Source: Mycobacterium paraense
Lineage (GTDB): Bacteria > Actinomycetota > Actinomycetes > Mycobacteriales > Mycobacteriaceae
Reading direction: 5' to 3'
DNA length: 64,000 nt
NCBI RefSeq assembly: GCF_002101815.1
Contig: NZ_LQPM01000008.1
Span: forward strand, 186,001 to 250,000
Below, piece after piece: positions 1 through 7,947 of this stretch. Each line of letters starts with the position of its first letter. Within the stretch, counting starts at the first letter, position 1. Under the pieces are notes generated by a model. That model was not told where the DNA came from. It saw nothing but the letters and a program-made list of their open reading frames with translations, and did no database searches. The position numbers and the translations under genes are program-made.

Positions 1-103
1 GGCCGTCGCGGGCGCCGACCTCGTCGCGCTCGCGTACCGGGAGGCCGCCGCCCAGGGGTACCTGTGGCACGAATTCGGCGACAGCGCGCTGCTGCTGCCC
101 TGA
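1..103 (+). CDS. C-terminal end of a QueA-like tRNA ribosyltransferase-isomerase (partial)
   Basis: The first 103 bases are open in the frame that starts at base 2 and end at TGA 101-103. They encode about 33 residues ending YLWHEFGDSALLLP. The pattern of a tyrosine-arginine helix, then an aromatic-phenylalanine-glycine-aspartate turn, then a hydrophobic tail matches the usual C-terminus of S-adenosylmethionine:tRNA ribosyltransferase-isomerase (QueA), which typically ends near YRFFSYGDAML. QueA-like proteins occur in some actinobacteria even where queuosine synthesis is incomplete, so the substrate here is uncertain. In M. tuberculosis the gene before fadD4 is a different one on the other strand, so this is a point of divergence. 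Only the tail is visible, and the family call rests on that short match. Confidence 0.5.
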   Translation, partial: AVAGADLVALAYREAAAQGYLWHEFGDSALLLP

Positions 104-138
104 TCACTTCCGTAACAAAAAAGCGAGCGTGTGGCTTT

Positions 139-190
139 GTGCCCGCCTCACAGCGACAACTGTTTCGCGGAGTCGCTGCGAGGCGGGCAC
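139..190. repeat. Palindromic repeat, copy 1 (18-bp arms)
   Basis: Left arm GTGCCCGCCTCACAGCGA (139-156) pairs with right arm TCGCTGCGAGGCGGGCAC (173-190) at 17 of 18 positions across a 16-nt loop. Bases 139-162 recur in inverted orientation at 25218-25241 with one mismatch, so this is a dispersed repeat rather than a site specific to fadD4. It lies in the leader between the QueA-like gene and fadD4. It could fold as a terminator-like hairpin for the upstream gene but has no T-run. Confidence 0.6.
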
Positions 191-269
191 ATTGGACTGT
201 CCCGGATTTTCTGTGACCAGTGTGACTTGGTACCACCGGGCACTTAACACCCGTCAACTTTCGCGGCGG

Positions 270-275
270 TACAGT
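270..275 (+). promoter_or_regulatory. Putative -10 element of leaderless fadD4
   Basis: TACAGT fits the mycobacterial TANNNT -10 consensus and ends 6 nt before the fadD4 ATG at 282. There is no Shine-Dalgarno sequence in between. That spacing would place the transcription start on the start codon. The same hexamer with the same 6-nt spacing precedes lipC at 11636-11641. Confidence 0.45.
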
Positions 276-281
276 CCTCCC

Positions 282-1799
282 ATGCAGATTCGCCCCCACG
301 TCGGCGCCGGCAAACCCGCCGTCATCCTGTACCCGTCCGGCACCGTCGTCACCTTCGACGACCTGGAAGCCCGCGCCAACCGGCTGGCGCACCGGTTCCG
401 TCAGGCCGGGCTGCGGGAGGGCGACACCGTCGCGATCCTGATGGAGAACAACGAGCACATCCACGCGGTGATGTGGGCGGCGCGCCGCAGCGGTTTGTAC
501 TACGTGCCGATCAACACCCACCTGACCGCGGCCGAGGCCGCCTACATCGTCGACAACAGCAACGCCCGGGCGATCATCGGATCGGCGGCGCTGCGCGACA
601 CGCTCGCGCAGCTGCGCGACCACCTGCCGAACGGGATGCCGGAGCTGCTGATGATCGCCGACGGCGACCTGCCCGGCTGGGAGCGCTACCCGGAATGCGT
701 TGCCCGCCAACCGGATAACCCCATCGACGATGAAATCGAGGGGGACCTGCTGCAGTACTCGTCGGGCACCACCGGCCGGCCCAAGGGCATCAAACGCGAA
801 CTGCCGCATGTCCCGCCCGCCGAGGCGCCCGGCATGATGTCGGCCCTGGTCGAGTTCTGGATGACCCCTGACTCGGTCTACCTCAGCCCGGCCCCGCTGT
901 ACCACACCGCGCCGTCGGTGTGGTCGATGAGCGCGCAGGCCGGCGGCATCACGACGGTCGTGCTGGAGAAGTTCGACCCCGAGGGCACGCTGGACGCCAT
1001 CCAGCGGCACCGCGTCACCCATGGACAGTTCGTGCCGGCCATGTTCACCCGTATGCTGAAACTGCCTGCCGCGGTTCGTGATTCGTACGACCTGTCCAGC
1101 CTGCAGCGGGTGATGCACGCCGCCGCGCCGTGCCCGGTCGAGATCAAGAAGCAGATGATCGACTGGTGGGGGCCGATCATCGACGAGTACTACGCGTCCT
1201 CGGAGGCGATCGGGTCGACGCTGATCAGCGCCGAGGACTGGCTGGCGCACCCGGGTTCTGTGGGCAAGCCGATGGCGTGCCAGATCCACATCCTCGACGA
1301 GGACGGCAACGAGCTGCCGCCCGGTCAGCCCGGCGAGATCTACTTCGAGGGCGGCTACTCCTTCGAGTACCTCAACGACCCGACGAAGACCGCAGCGTCG
1401 CGCGACCGGCACGGCTGGGCCACCGTCGGCGACATCGGTTACCTCGACGAGGAGGGCTACCTGTACCTGACGGACCGGCGCCACCACATGATCATCTCCG
1501 GCGGCGTCAACATCTATCCGCAGGAAACCGAGAACCTTCTGGTCACCCACCCGAAGGTGTTGGACGCGGCGGTGTTCGGCGTTCCCGACGACGAGATGGG
1601 CCAGCGGGTGGTGGCGGCCGTGCAGACCGTCGACCCGGCCGACGCCACCGACGGGTTCGCCGAGGAGCTGACCGCGTGGCTGCGAGACCGCCTGGCGCAC
1701 TACAAATGTCCGCGATCGATCGCCTTCGAGGCGCAGCTGCCGCGCACCGACACCGGCAAGCTCTACAAGAACGGGCTGATCGAGAAGTACTCGGTGTGA
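282..1799 (+). CDS. fadD4: Fatty-acid/acyl-CoA synthetase FadD4 (Rv0214 ortholog)
   Basis: A 505-residue member of the ANL (adenylate-forming) superfamily. It would activate a carboxylic acid to its acyl-AMP and then to the CoA thioester in the cytoplasm. Visible motifs are the P-loop YSSGTTGRPKG near residues 158-168, TVGDIGYLDEEG near 382-393 with the hinge Asp-Arg (LTDR) after it, ISGGVNIYP, and the C-terminal catalytic lysine in DTGKLYKNG near 493. The frame is open upstream to 129, but ATG 282 is chosen because homology-like sequence begins there and a -10 element lies just upstream. It is followed after 3 nt by a crotonase, so the two are probably co-transcribed. Gene order with fadE3 and Rv0216 downstream identifies it as fadD4. 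The substrate chain is not evident from sequence. Confidence 0.88.
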   Translation: MQIRPHVGAGKPAVILYPSGTVVTFDDLEARANRLAHRFRQAGLREGDTVAILMENNEHIHAVMWAARRSGLYYVPINTHLTAAEAAYIVDNSNARAIIGSAALRDTLAQLRDHLPNGMPELLMIADGDLPGWERYPECVARQPDNPIDDEIEGDLLQYSSGTTGRPKGIKRELPHVPPAEAPGMMSALVEFWMTPDSVYLSPAPLYHTAPSVWSMSAQAGGITTVVLEKFDPEGTLDAIQRHRVTHGQFVPAMFTRMLKLPAAVRDSYDLSSLQRVMHAAAPCPVEIKKQMIDWWGPIIDEYYASSEAIGSTLISAEDWLAHPGSVGKPMACQIHILDEDGNELPPGQPGEIYFEGGYSFEYLNDPTKTAASRDRHGWATVGDIGYLDEEGYLYLTDRRHHMIISGGVNIYPQETENLLVTHPKVLDAAVFGVPDDEMGQRVVAAVQTVDPADATDGFAEELTAWLRDRLAHYKCPRSIAFEAQLPRTDTGKLYKNGLIEKYSV

Positions 1800-1802
1800 C
1801 CC

Positions 1803-2765
1803 ATGCGGGTCGTCGACGTCGGTAGCGAGGGCGACGCGGGCGGCGGCGCACCGCCCGGGGTGATCGTCGCCGTCGGCACCGCCGAGGACATCGCGGCGGC
1901 CGGATACTGGCCGGAGGCAGCGACTTTCACGCTGACCGAGGACCCGTGTGCGGATCGCCGGGTCGTCACCGTCGGCTCGGTGGCCGACGCGCTGGCCGAG
2001 CTGACGGAGCGCTGCGAGCGGTGGCCACAGGCCAGCGCCGTGTGCGACGACGTGCTGCGCTCCGTTGATCCCGCCGGCCCGGCGCTGCCCGGGGTGCTCA
2101 CCGAGTCGCTGGCCTACTCGACGCTGCAGGCCGGCCCGGAGTTCGCCCGCTGGCTCGCCGAACGTGGCCCGGCCGCCGCGCCCGAGCTCGCCGAACCGGT
2201 GCTGGCGCGCCGCGACGGCGACACGCTGCGCATCGCGTTCAACCGGCCGCAACGGCACAACGCGTTCTCCACCGACGCGCGGGCCGCGCTGCTCGAGGCG
2301 CTGACCGTCGCGCAGCTGGACCCCTCGGTGACCGGGATCGTGTTGAGCGGCAACGGCCCGTCGTTCTGCAGCGGCGGAGACCTCGCGGAATTCGGCACTT
2401 TGGCCGACCCGGCGAGCGCGCACCTGGCCCGCACCCGGCACAGCCCCGCGCTGGCGCTCGACGCGCTGACCGCCCGGCTCGGCCGGGCGTGCCGCGCCGA
2501 GGTGCACGGCCGGGTGCTGGGCAGCGGCCTGGAGATGGCGGCGTTTTGCGGATGGGTGCGGGCGCGCGACGATTCGGTGTTCGGGCTACCCGAGCTGGGC
2601 CTCGGCCTGATCCCCGGCGCCGGCGGAACCGTGAGCGTCACCCGCCGCGTCGGGCGCTGGCGCGCGGCGTATCTGGTGCTGTCCGGGCGCGCGATCGATG
2701 CCCATACCGCGCGGGAGTGGGGGCTGGTGGACGCCACTTACGTTGGCGCCCAAGGGGTCACCTAA
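1803..2765 (+). CDS. Enoyl-CoA hydratase/isomerase family protein with N-terminal extension
   Basis: A 320-residue protein whose crotonase core covers roughly residues 130-315. The oxyanion-hole segment SGNGPSFCSGGDL is present, followed by GRVLGSGLEMA and the PELGLGLIPGAGGT segment that normally carries a catalytic acidic residue. The first 120 or so residues are not crotonase-like and are alanine-rich with no recognised domain. That makes the protein longer than the usual 260-residue hydratase. It starts 3 nt after fadD4 stops and should act on the CoA ester made by FadD4, by hydration, isomerisation or hydrolysis. M. tuberculosis has no gene at this position, so this is either a lineage gain or an H37Rv loss. 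It converges with the CD225 gene with a 1-nt gap. Confidence 0.8.
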   Translation: MRVVDVGSEGDAGGGAPPGVIVAVGTAEDIAAAGYWPEAATFTLTEDPCADRRVVTVGSVADALAELTERCERWPQASAVCDDVLRSVDPAGPALPGVLTESLAYSTLQAGPEFARWLAERGPAAAPELAEPVLARRDGDTLRIAFNRPQRHNAFSTDARAALLEALTVAQLDPSVTGIVLSGNGPSFCSGGDLAEFGTLADPASAHLARTRHSPALALDALTARLGRACRAEVHGRVLGSGLEMAAFCGWVRARDDSVFGLPELGLGLIPGAGGTVSVTRRVGRWRAAYLVLSGRAIDAHTAREWGLVDATYVGAQGVT

Positions 2766-2766
2766 C

Positions 2767-3174
2767 TCAGAAGCCGGAGTAGGTGGTGCTGGTCGTCGAC
2801 GGGATGGACGAAACGATCGCGGCGAACATCGCGAACCACAGGATGACGCCGATCACGGTGACGGCCACGCCCACCACCGCGCCGATGATGGCCCACTTCT
2901 TGGCGTTGTCGGCCGAGGCCTGCGCCTCGGCGAACCGCCCCTGCGCCCACAGCCCGGAGACCTTGGTGGAGTACACGATCGAGACGATGCCCAACGGGAG
3001 GCAACAAAAGACCGTGACCAGGATTCCCCAGACGAGGTAGTTGTCCGGCTCGCGTTGCGCCGGCCAACCCGGGTGCGGGGCAGGGTAACCGGGCGGCGGC
3101 TGGCCCTGCCAGGACGGCTGCGGTTGGCCCTGCCATTCCGGGGGACCTTCGTACGGCCCAGGGGGATAACTCAT
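2767..3174 (-). CDS. CD225/dispanin-family small membrane protein
   Basis: A 135-residue protein with a proline-, glycine- and glutamine-rich N-terminus (MSYPPGPYEGPPEWQG onward). Two hydrophobic segments follow: DNYLVWGILVTVFCCLPLG and, after a polar loop with AQGRFAEAQASADNAKKW, a second helix AIIGAVVGVAVTVIGVILWF. The double-cysteine first helix, the GIVSIVYSTKV stretch and the A-A-K-KW loop are the signature of the CD225/dispanin domain shared with interferon-induced transmembrane proteins. ATG 3174 is chosen over the upstream ATG at 3243 because the domain begins there and AGAGAGG lies upstream. The bacterial function is unknown, and the protein is probably in the inner membrane. No clear H37Rv counterpart sits at this exact position. 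Confidence 0.8.
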   Translation of the reverse strand: MSYPPGPYEGPPEWQGQPQPSWQGQPPPGYPAPHPGWPAQREPDNYLVWGILVTVFCCLPLGIVSIVYSTKVSGLWAQGRFAEAQASADNAKKWAIIGAVVGVAVTVIGVILWFAMFAAIVSSIPSTTSTTYSGF

Positions 3175-3257
3175 GGCAGCTGCCTCTCTCTGGCCTTGCC
3201 GGGGTGAGAAGTCCCGCAAATATACAGCAGGCGCCGACCGCAATCCGGGAGATTTGC

Positions 3258-4424
3258 TCAGATCCCGCCGCGGGCGACCAGTTGCGCCGCGATCACGTTG
3301 CGCTGGATCTCGTTGGTGCCCTCCCCGACGATCATCAGCGGCGCGTCGCGGAAGTAGCGTTCGACGTCGTACTCGGTGGAATAGCCGTAGCCGCCGTGGA
3401 TGCGAACGGCGTTCAGCGCGATCTCCATCGCGGCCTCCGAGGCGAACAGCTTGGCCATCCCCGCCTCCATGTCGCAGCGTTCGCCGCTGTCGTAGCGCTC
3501 GGCGGCGTAGCGGGTCAGCTGGCGGGCGGCGGTGAGCTTGGTCGCCATGTCGGCCAGGTAATTTCCGATCGCCTGATGCTTCCAGATCGGCCGCCCGAAG
3601 CTCTCCCGCTGCTGCGCGTAGGCCAGCGCGTCCTCGAGCGCCGCGGCCGCCACGCCCAGCGCCCGGGCCGCCACCTGGATGCGGCCGGTCTCCAGCCCCT
3701 TCATCATTTGCGAAAAGCCTTCGCCCATCCGCCCGCCCAGCACCGCGGACTCGGGGGCGGTGAAATCGTCGAAGGACAGCTCACAGGACTCCACACCCTT
3801 GTAGCCCAGCTTGGGCAGGTCCCGCGACACCGTCAGGCCCGGCCCGTGCTCGACCAGCACGATCGAGATGCCCTTGTGCCGCGGCGTCGCGTTGGGATCG
3901 GTCTTGCACAGCAGCGCGATCAGGCCGGCCCGGCGCGCGTTGCTGATCCACGTCTTGGCACCGGTGATCCGCAATTGGCCGGACCCGTCGGGCACAGCGG
4001 TCGTCGTCATGTTCTGCAGGTCCGAGCCGCCGCCCGGCTCGGTCAGGGCCATGGTGGCCCGCAGCTCGCCGCCGGCCATCGGCGGCAGGTACGCGCGCTT
4101 CTGCTCCTCGGTGCCGAACAGCGTCAGCAGCTTGGCCACCACGGTGTGGCCGCCCATGGCGCCGGCCAGGCTCATCCAGCCGCGGGCCAGCTCCTCCGTG
4201 ACCCGCACATAACACGGCATCGACACCGGCGATCCGCCGTACTGTTCGGGAATGGCCAGGCCGTAGATGCCGATCCGCTTCATCTGCTCGATCCACGCCT
4301 CGGGGTAGGTGTTGGCGTGTTCGAGCTCGCGGACGCTCGGCTTGACGTCGCGGTCGATGAACGCGCGCACCGTGGCGACCAGCATGTCCTCTTCTTCGTT
4401 CAGCTCACTGCTCACGTGTGCCAT
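3258..4424 (-). CDS. fadE3: Acyl-CoA dehydrogenase FadE3 (Rv0215c ortholog)
   Basis: A 388-residue FAD-dependent acyl-CoA dehydrogenase that would introduce the alpha-beta double bond in beta-oxidation. Seen are the N-terminal helical domain (SSELNEEEDMLVATVRAF), the FAD-contact loop MALTEPGGGSDLQN, the WISNARRAG segment, and the C-terminal IHGGYGYSTEYDVERYFRD followed by VGEGTNEIQR, whose Glu is the usual catalytic base. The frame is open far upstream through the neighbouring gene. ATG 4424 is chosen, and ATG 4442 six codons earlier is possible. The divergent Rv0216 starts at 4434, leaving 9 nt between start codons, so each promoter must lie inside the other gene or the transcripts overlap. 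The placement next to fadD4 and Rv0216 is as in M. tuberculosis. Confidence 0.88.
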   Translation of the reverse strand: MAHVSSELNEEEDMLVATVRAFIDRDVKPSVRELEHANTYPEAWIEQMKRIGIYGLAIPEQYGGSPVSMPCYVRVTEELARGWMSLAGAMGGHTVVAKLLTLFGTEEQKRAYLPPMAGGELRATMALTEPGGGSDLQNMTTTAVPDGSGQLRITGAKTWISNARRAGLIALLCKTDPNATPRHKGISIVLVEHGPGLTVSRDLPKLGYKGVESCELSFDDFTAPESAVLGGRMGEGFSQMMKGLETGRIQVAARALGVAAAALEDALAYAQQRESFGRPIWKHQAIGNYLADMATKLTAARQLTRYAAERYDSGERCDMEAGMAKLFASEAAMEIALNAVRIHGGYGYSTEYDVERYFRDAPLMIVGEGTNEIQRNVIAAQLVARGGI

Positions 4425-4433
4425 ATTGGCCCC

Positions 4434-5438
4434 GTGACTCATGCGCACGTACGGGAGGGCGGCCCCTACTTCGATGATCTGTCGGTGGGCCAGGTGTTCG
4501 ACTGGGCCCCGGCGATGACGTTGTCGCCCGGTTTGGCCGCCGCCCACCAGGCCATCCTGGGGGACCGGCTGCGCCTGGCGCTGGACGCCGTGCTGTGCAC
4601 CGCCGTGACCGGGGTGCCGGGGCCGCTGGCCCACCCGGGGCTGGTCTGCGACGTGGCGATCGGGCAGTCGACCCTGGCCACCCAGCGCGTGAAGGCCAAC
4701 CTGTTCTATCGGGGCCTGGTGTTCCACCGCTTTCCCGTCGTCGGCGACACCATCTACACCCGCACCGAAGTCGTTGGGCTGCGGGCGAATTCGCCCAAGC
4801 CTGGCCGCGAGCCGACGGGGATGGCGGCGCTGCGGATGATCACCATCGACCAGGCCGACCGGCTGGTCCTCGACTTCTACCGGTGCGCCATGCTGCCGGT
4901 GAGCCCGGACTTCGATCCCGACCGGGCGCGCGGCGACGATCTGTCGGCCGTCGGCGCCGACGTGCCCGGCCCGGCGCACGATCCGACCGAGCACTGGGAC
5001 GCCGAGGAGTTCCGCACCAGGGTGCCCGGCCCGCATTTCGGTGACTTGGGAGCCGGCCTGGCGGGGACGGTGCTGCGCAGCACCGGCGACGTGGTCAGCG
5101 GCGCCCCCGAGCTCGCCCGGCTCACGCTGAACGTCGCCGCCACACACCACGATTCGCGCGTCGGCGGGCGCCGGCTGGTGTACGGCGGACACACCATCGG
5201 GCTGGCGCTCGCGCAGGCCGCCAGGCTGCTGCCCAACCTGGTGACGGTGCTGGGCTGGGAGTCCTGCGATCACACCGGCCCCGTGCACGAGGGCGACACC
5301 CTCTACAGCGAGCTGCACGTCGAGACCGCCAGAGCGACCGGGCGCGGCGCGGTGCTGGGTCTGCGGTCGCTGGTCTTCGCGGTGGGCGAGCCCGACCGAC
5401 CGGTGCTGGACTGGCGGTTCAGCGCCCTGCATTTTTAG
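4434..5438 (+). CDS. Double hot-dog-fold protein, Rv0216 ortholog (MaoC/hydratase-like)
   Basis: A 334-residue protein starting at GTG 4434 (VTHAHVREGGPYFDDL). Its M. tuberculosis ortholog Rv0216 has a crystal structure with a double hot-dog fold related to (R)-enoyl-CoA hydratases. The N-terminal half contains FDDLSVGQVFDWAPAMTLS. The C-terminal half has YGGHTIGLALAQAARLLPN, which corresponds to the helix that carries hydratase-2 active-site residues. I do not see a complete Asp-His hydratase motif, so the catalytic activity is uncertain, as noted for the family. The gene is divergent from fadE3 with 9 nt between starts, implying shared control of acyl-CoA metabolism. Length and context agree with Rv0216. 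Confidence 0.85.
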   Translation: MTHAHVREGGPYFDDLSVGQVFDWAPAMTLSPGLAAAHQAILGDRLRLALDAVLCTAVTGVPGPLAHPGLVCDVAIGQSTLATQRVKANLFYRGLVFHRFPVVGDTIYTRTEVVGLRANSPKPGREPTGMAALRMITIDQADRLVLDFYRCAMLPVSPDFDPDRARGDDLSAVGADVPGPAHDPTEHWDAEEFRTRVPGPHFGDLGAGLAGTVLRSTGDVVSGAPELARLTLNVAATHHDSRVGGRRLVYGGHTIGLALAQAARLLPNLVTVLGWESCDHTGPVHEGDTLYSELHVETARATGRGAVLGLRSLVFAVGEPDRPVLDWRFSALHF

Positions 5439-5460
5439 CTCGCCCCACGCGCACAATGGG

Positions 5461-6642
5461 GTGGTGACGACGGCATCCAGCTGGGGCAGCAGCGGGCTGG
5501 CCTACCTGACCGGCCTGCCCGACGGGCCGCCCGATTTTTCCCGCGCGCACGTGCTGGCCCGCGCCGAGGAGGTGGCCGGGGCCACCGCCCGGCGGCTTGG
5601 CATCGCTGTCGACGCGGCCGGCCTGCTGGCCGGGCGGGCCGGGCTGCTCGGGTTGACGCGCCGCGGCCGGGTGTCGGCGGGCGGCGCCACCCGGTTGCTG
5701 CCGACCGCCGATGGCTGGTGCGCCATCACGCTGTCGCGCCCCGACGACGTCGCGGCCGTTCCCGCGCTGCTGGAGGCCGACGAGGCGACCGCCGATCCGT
5801 GGCCGGCGTTGACGCGCTGGGCCGCAACGCGTCCGGCATCCGCGGTCACCGAACGGGCGGCCCTCCTCGACGTTCCCGCCGCCGCGCTGGGCGAGGTCGC
5901 CGCCGGGTCGCCGCGGGTGCGGCACCTGGGTTTCCGGGCGCACCCCCGCGGGTTGGCGGGCCTGCTGGTGGCCGATCTGTCCTCGATGTGGGCCGGCCCG
6001 CTGTGCGGGCAGCTGTTGGCGCGCGGCGGGGCGACGGTCGTCAAGGTGGAGAGCCCGCGCCGCCCGGATGGCACCCGGGCGGGCAACCGCGCCTTCTACG
6101 ACTGGATGAACGGCGAAAAGCTGTCATACTGCGTGGATTTCGACGCCGGCATCGACGAGCTGCGCGACTTGCTGGCCGTCGCCGACGTCGTGATCGAGGG
6201 CTCGCGGCCCGCTGCGCTGGAGCGGCGAGGGCTCTCACCGGAGGCCATCGCGCCGCGAACGGGCCGAATCTGGTTGCGCATCAGCGGGTATGACGACCTG
6301 AGGCCGGCGTTCGGGGACGACGCCGCGGTGGCCGGCGGCCTGGTCGGCGCCGCCGCCGACGGCCCGGTGTTCTGCGGCGACGCCATCGCCGACCCGCTGA
6401 CCGGGCTGGAGGCGGCCCTGGCGGTGCTCGAATCGCTGGGCCGGGGCGGGGGTGAGTTGATCGGAGTTTCCATGGCCGCGGTCGCCGCGACCTATGCGGC
6501 GTTGCCGACCGAAGCGTCGGTCGGACCGTACCCGGCCCCGCCGCCGCAGGCGCCACCGCCGTCGCCCCCGGCGGCCGGGCTCGGCGCCGACAACGACGCC
6601 GTGCGCAGGCTGGTCTCCGAAAGGCGTTGTCTGTCATGCTGA
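5461..6642 (+). CDS. Family III CoA-transferase (CaiB/BaiF-like) with permuted domain order
   Basis: A 393-residue protein starting at GTG 5461 (GTG 5464 is an alternative). The CaiB/BaiF nucleotide-binding start segment, normally at the N-terminus, appears near residues 165-200 (LLVADLSSMWAGPLCGQLL then GGATVVKVESPRRPDG). The first 160 residues resemble the normal C-terminal part of the family (GRVSAGGATRLLPTADGW, then an ALLEADE-like stretch and AALLDVPAAALGE). The half ending DPLTGLEAALAVLESLGRG then precedes a proline-rich tail. It would move CoA between an acyl-CoA donor and a free acid. Its stop overlaps the start of the next gene (ATGCTGA), so the two are translationally coupled. H37Rv lacks it at this place. 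See the separate finding on permutation. Confidence 0.72.
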   Translation: MVTTASSWGSSGLAYLTGLPDGPPDFSRAHVLARAEEVAGATARRLGIAVDAAGLLAGRAGLLGLTRRGRVSAGGATRLLPTADGWCAITLSRPDDVAAVPALLEADEATADPWPALTRWAATRPASAVTERAALLDVPAAALGEVAAGSPRVRHLGFRAHPRGLAGLLVADLSSMWAGPLCGQLLARGGATVVKVESPRRPDGTRAGNRAFYDWMNGEKLSYCVDFDAGIDELRDLLAVADVVIEGSRPAALERRGLSPEAIAPRTGRIWLRISGYDDLRPAFGDDAAVAGGLVGAAADGPVFCGDAIADPLTGLEAALAVLESLGRGGGELIGVSMAAVAATYAALPTEASVGPYPAPPPQAPPPSPPAAGLGADNDAVRRLVSERRCLSC

Positions 6643-7940
6643 TTCACGGGGCGACATTGTTGGACGGCAGAACGGTCGACATCCGGGTCGGCGCGCAGAT
6701 CGACGAGGTGGGTGAGGGCCTGCAGGCGCGTCAAGGCGAGGGCGTGCTCTACGCCGGCGGCGGGACCGTCCTGCCGGGCTTGCACGACCATCACGTGCAC
6801 GTGCGTTCGGCGGCGTCGGCGCTGGACTCCTTTTTTGTCGGGCCGCCCGGGGTCACCACCAAAGAGCAGCTGTCGCAATTGCTCTCGAACGCCACCCCCG
6901 GCCCCGACGGGTGGATCCGCGCCGTCGGCTATCACGAATCGGTCGCCGGCGAGCTGGACCGGGCGGCCCTCGATGCCCTCGTGCGCGACGCCCCGGTGCG
7001 CATCCAGCACCGCAGCGGCGCGCTGTGGATCCTCAACTCCGAGGCGCTGGGCCGCGTCGGCCTGCCCGACCACCCCGACGGGCGGCTGCGCAGCGCCGAC
7101 CGCGGCTGGTCGGACGCGCTGCAGCAGCGCGAAACCGACCTCGCGGAACTCAGCCGCCGCATCACCGCGACCGGTGTCACCGGCGTCACCGACGCCACCC
7201 CGGACCTCGCCGCCGACGACATGGTCGCGCTGCTGGTTGCGCACCGGCGCGGCGAGTTCCGGCCGCGGCCGAGCTTCCTGTCGCCGGGCAAGAAGATCCT
7301 GCAGGACGACCGCCTCGACCTGGACTCCCTGACGGACTGGATCGCCGGGCAGCACGCCGACGGCCGGCCGGTCGCCGTGCACTGCGTGACCGCCGCCCAG
7401 CTGGTGGTCACCATCGCGGCCCTGCGCGCGGCCGGCGGCCATCCGCTGGATCGCATCGAGCACGCCGCCGTGGTGCCCGACGACAACCTGGCCGACCTGA
7501 GCGACCTCGGCGTGACGGTGGTGACGCAGCCCAACTTCATCGCCGAGCGCGGCGACCACTACCTGGCCGACGTGCCCGCCGACGACCACGGCCACCTCTG
7601 GCGCGTCGCCTCGCTGCTCGACGCGGCGGTGCCGGTGGCGCTGTCGACCGACATGCCGTTCGGCCACGGCGACCCGTGGACGGCGATTCGCGCCGCGGTG
7701 TACCGCACCACCCCCAGCGGGGCCATCCTCAACGCGGGCGAATGTGTCTCTGCGCTAACGGCTTTGACGATGTTTCTGGGCCGCCCGGATCAGCCGGGCC
7801 GGCCGCGGACCGTCGAGGCCGGGCAGCCGGGGGACCTTTGCGTGCTGACCGAGCCACCGGCGACGGCGCTGGCCGAGCTGGACGCCGGCATGGTGGCGGC
7901 CACCGTCATCGGCGGCGAGCTCGTCTACTTCGCCATGTGA
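6636..7940 (+). CDS. Metal-dependent amidohydrolase (amidohydrolase family 3-like)
   Basis: A 434-residue protein. It starts MLIHGATLLDGRTVDIRVG, the beta-sandwich of cyclic amidohydrolases, followed by the metal-binding LPGLHDHHVHVR near residues 48-58. Later elements are PVAVHCVTAAQLVV (metal His), DRIEHAAVVPDDNL (His) and VALSTDMPFGHGDPW with the conserved Asp. A C-terminal GQPGDLCVLTEPP sandwich strand closes the protein. This is the full layout of an active enzyme of the YtcJ/imidazolonepropionase-like group that hydrolyses an amide, imine or ester ring. ATG 6636 overlaps the CoA-transferase stop. TTG 6627 is an alternative start. The pair is absent from H37Rv and suggests ring opening followed by CoA transfer, but the substrate cannot be named. 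Confidence 0.78.
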   Translation: MLIHGATLLDGRTVDIRVGAQIDEVGEGLQARQGEGVLYAGGGTVLPGLHDHHVHVRSAASALDSFFVGPPGVTTKEQLSQLLSNATPGPDGWIRAVGYHESVAGELDRAALDALVRDAPVRIQHRSGALWILNSEALGRVGLPDHPDGRLRSADRGWSDALQQRETDLAELSRRITATGVTGVTDATPDLAADDMVALLVAHRRGEFRPRPSFLSPGKKILQDDRLDLDSLTDWIAGQHADGRPVAVHCVTAAQLVVTIAALRAAGGHPLDRIEHAAVVPDDNLADLSDLGVTVVTQPNFIAERGDHYLADVPADDHGHLWRVASLLDAAVPVALSTDMPFGHGDPWTAIRAAVYRTTPSGAILNAGECVSALTALTMFLGRPDQPGRPRTVEAGQPGDLCVLTEPPATALAELDAGMVAATVIGGELVYFAM

Positions 7941-7947
7941 CCCGCGC

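Noticed and set aside
3204..4433. A long N-terminal extension of the Rv0216 reading
   Set aside because: It overlaps fadE3 completely on the other strand. The conserved protein begins at GTG 4434, and its length then matches the M. tuberculosis ortholog.
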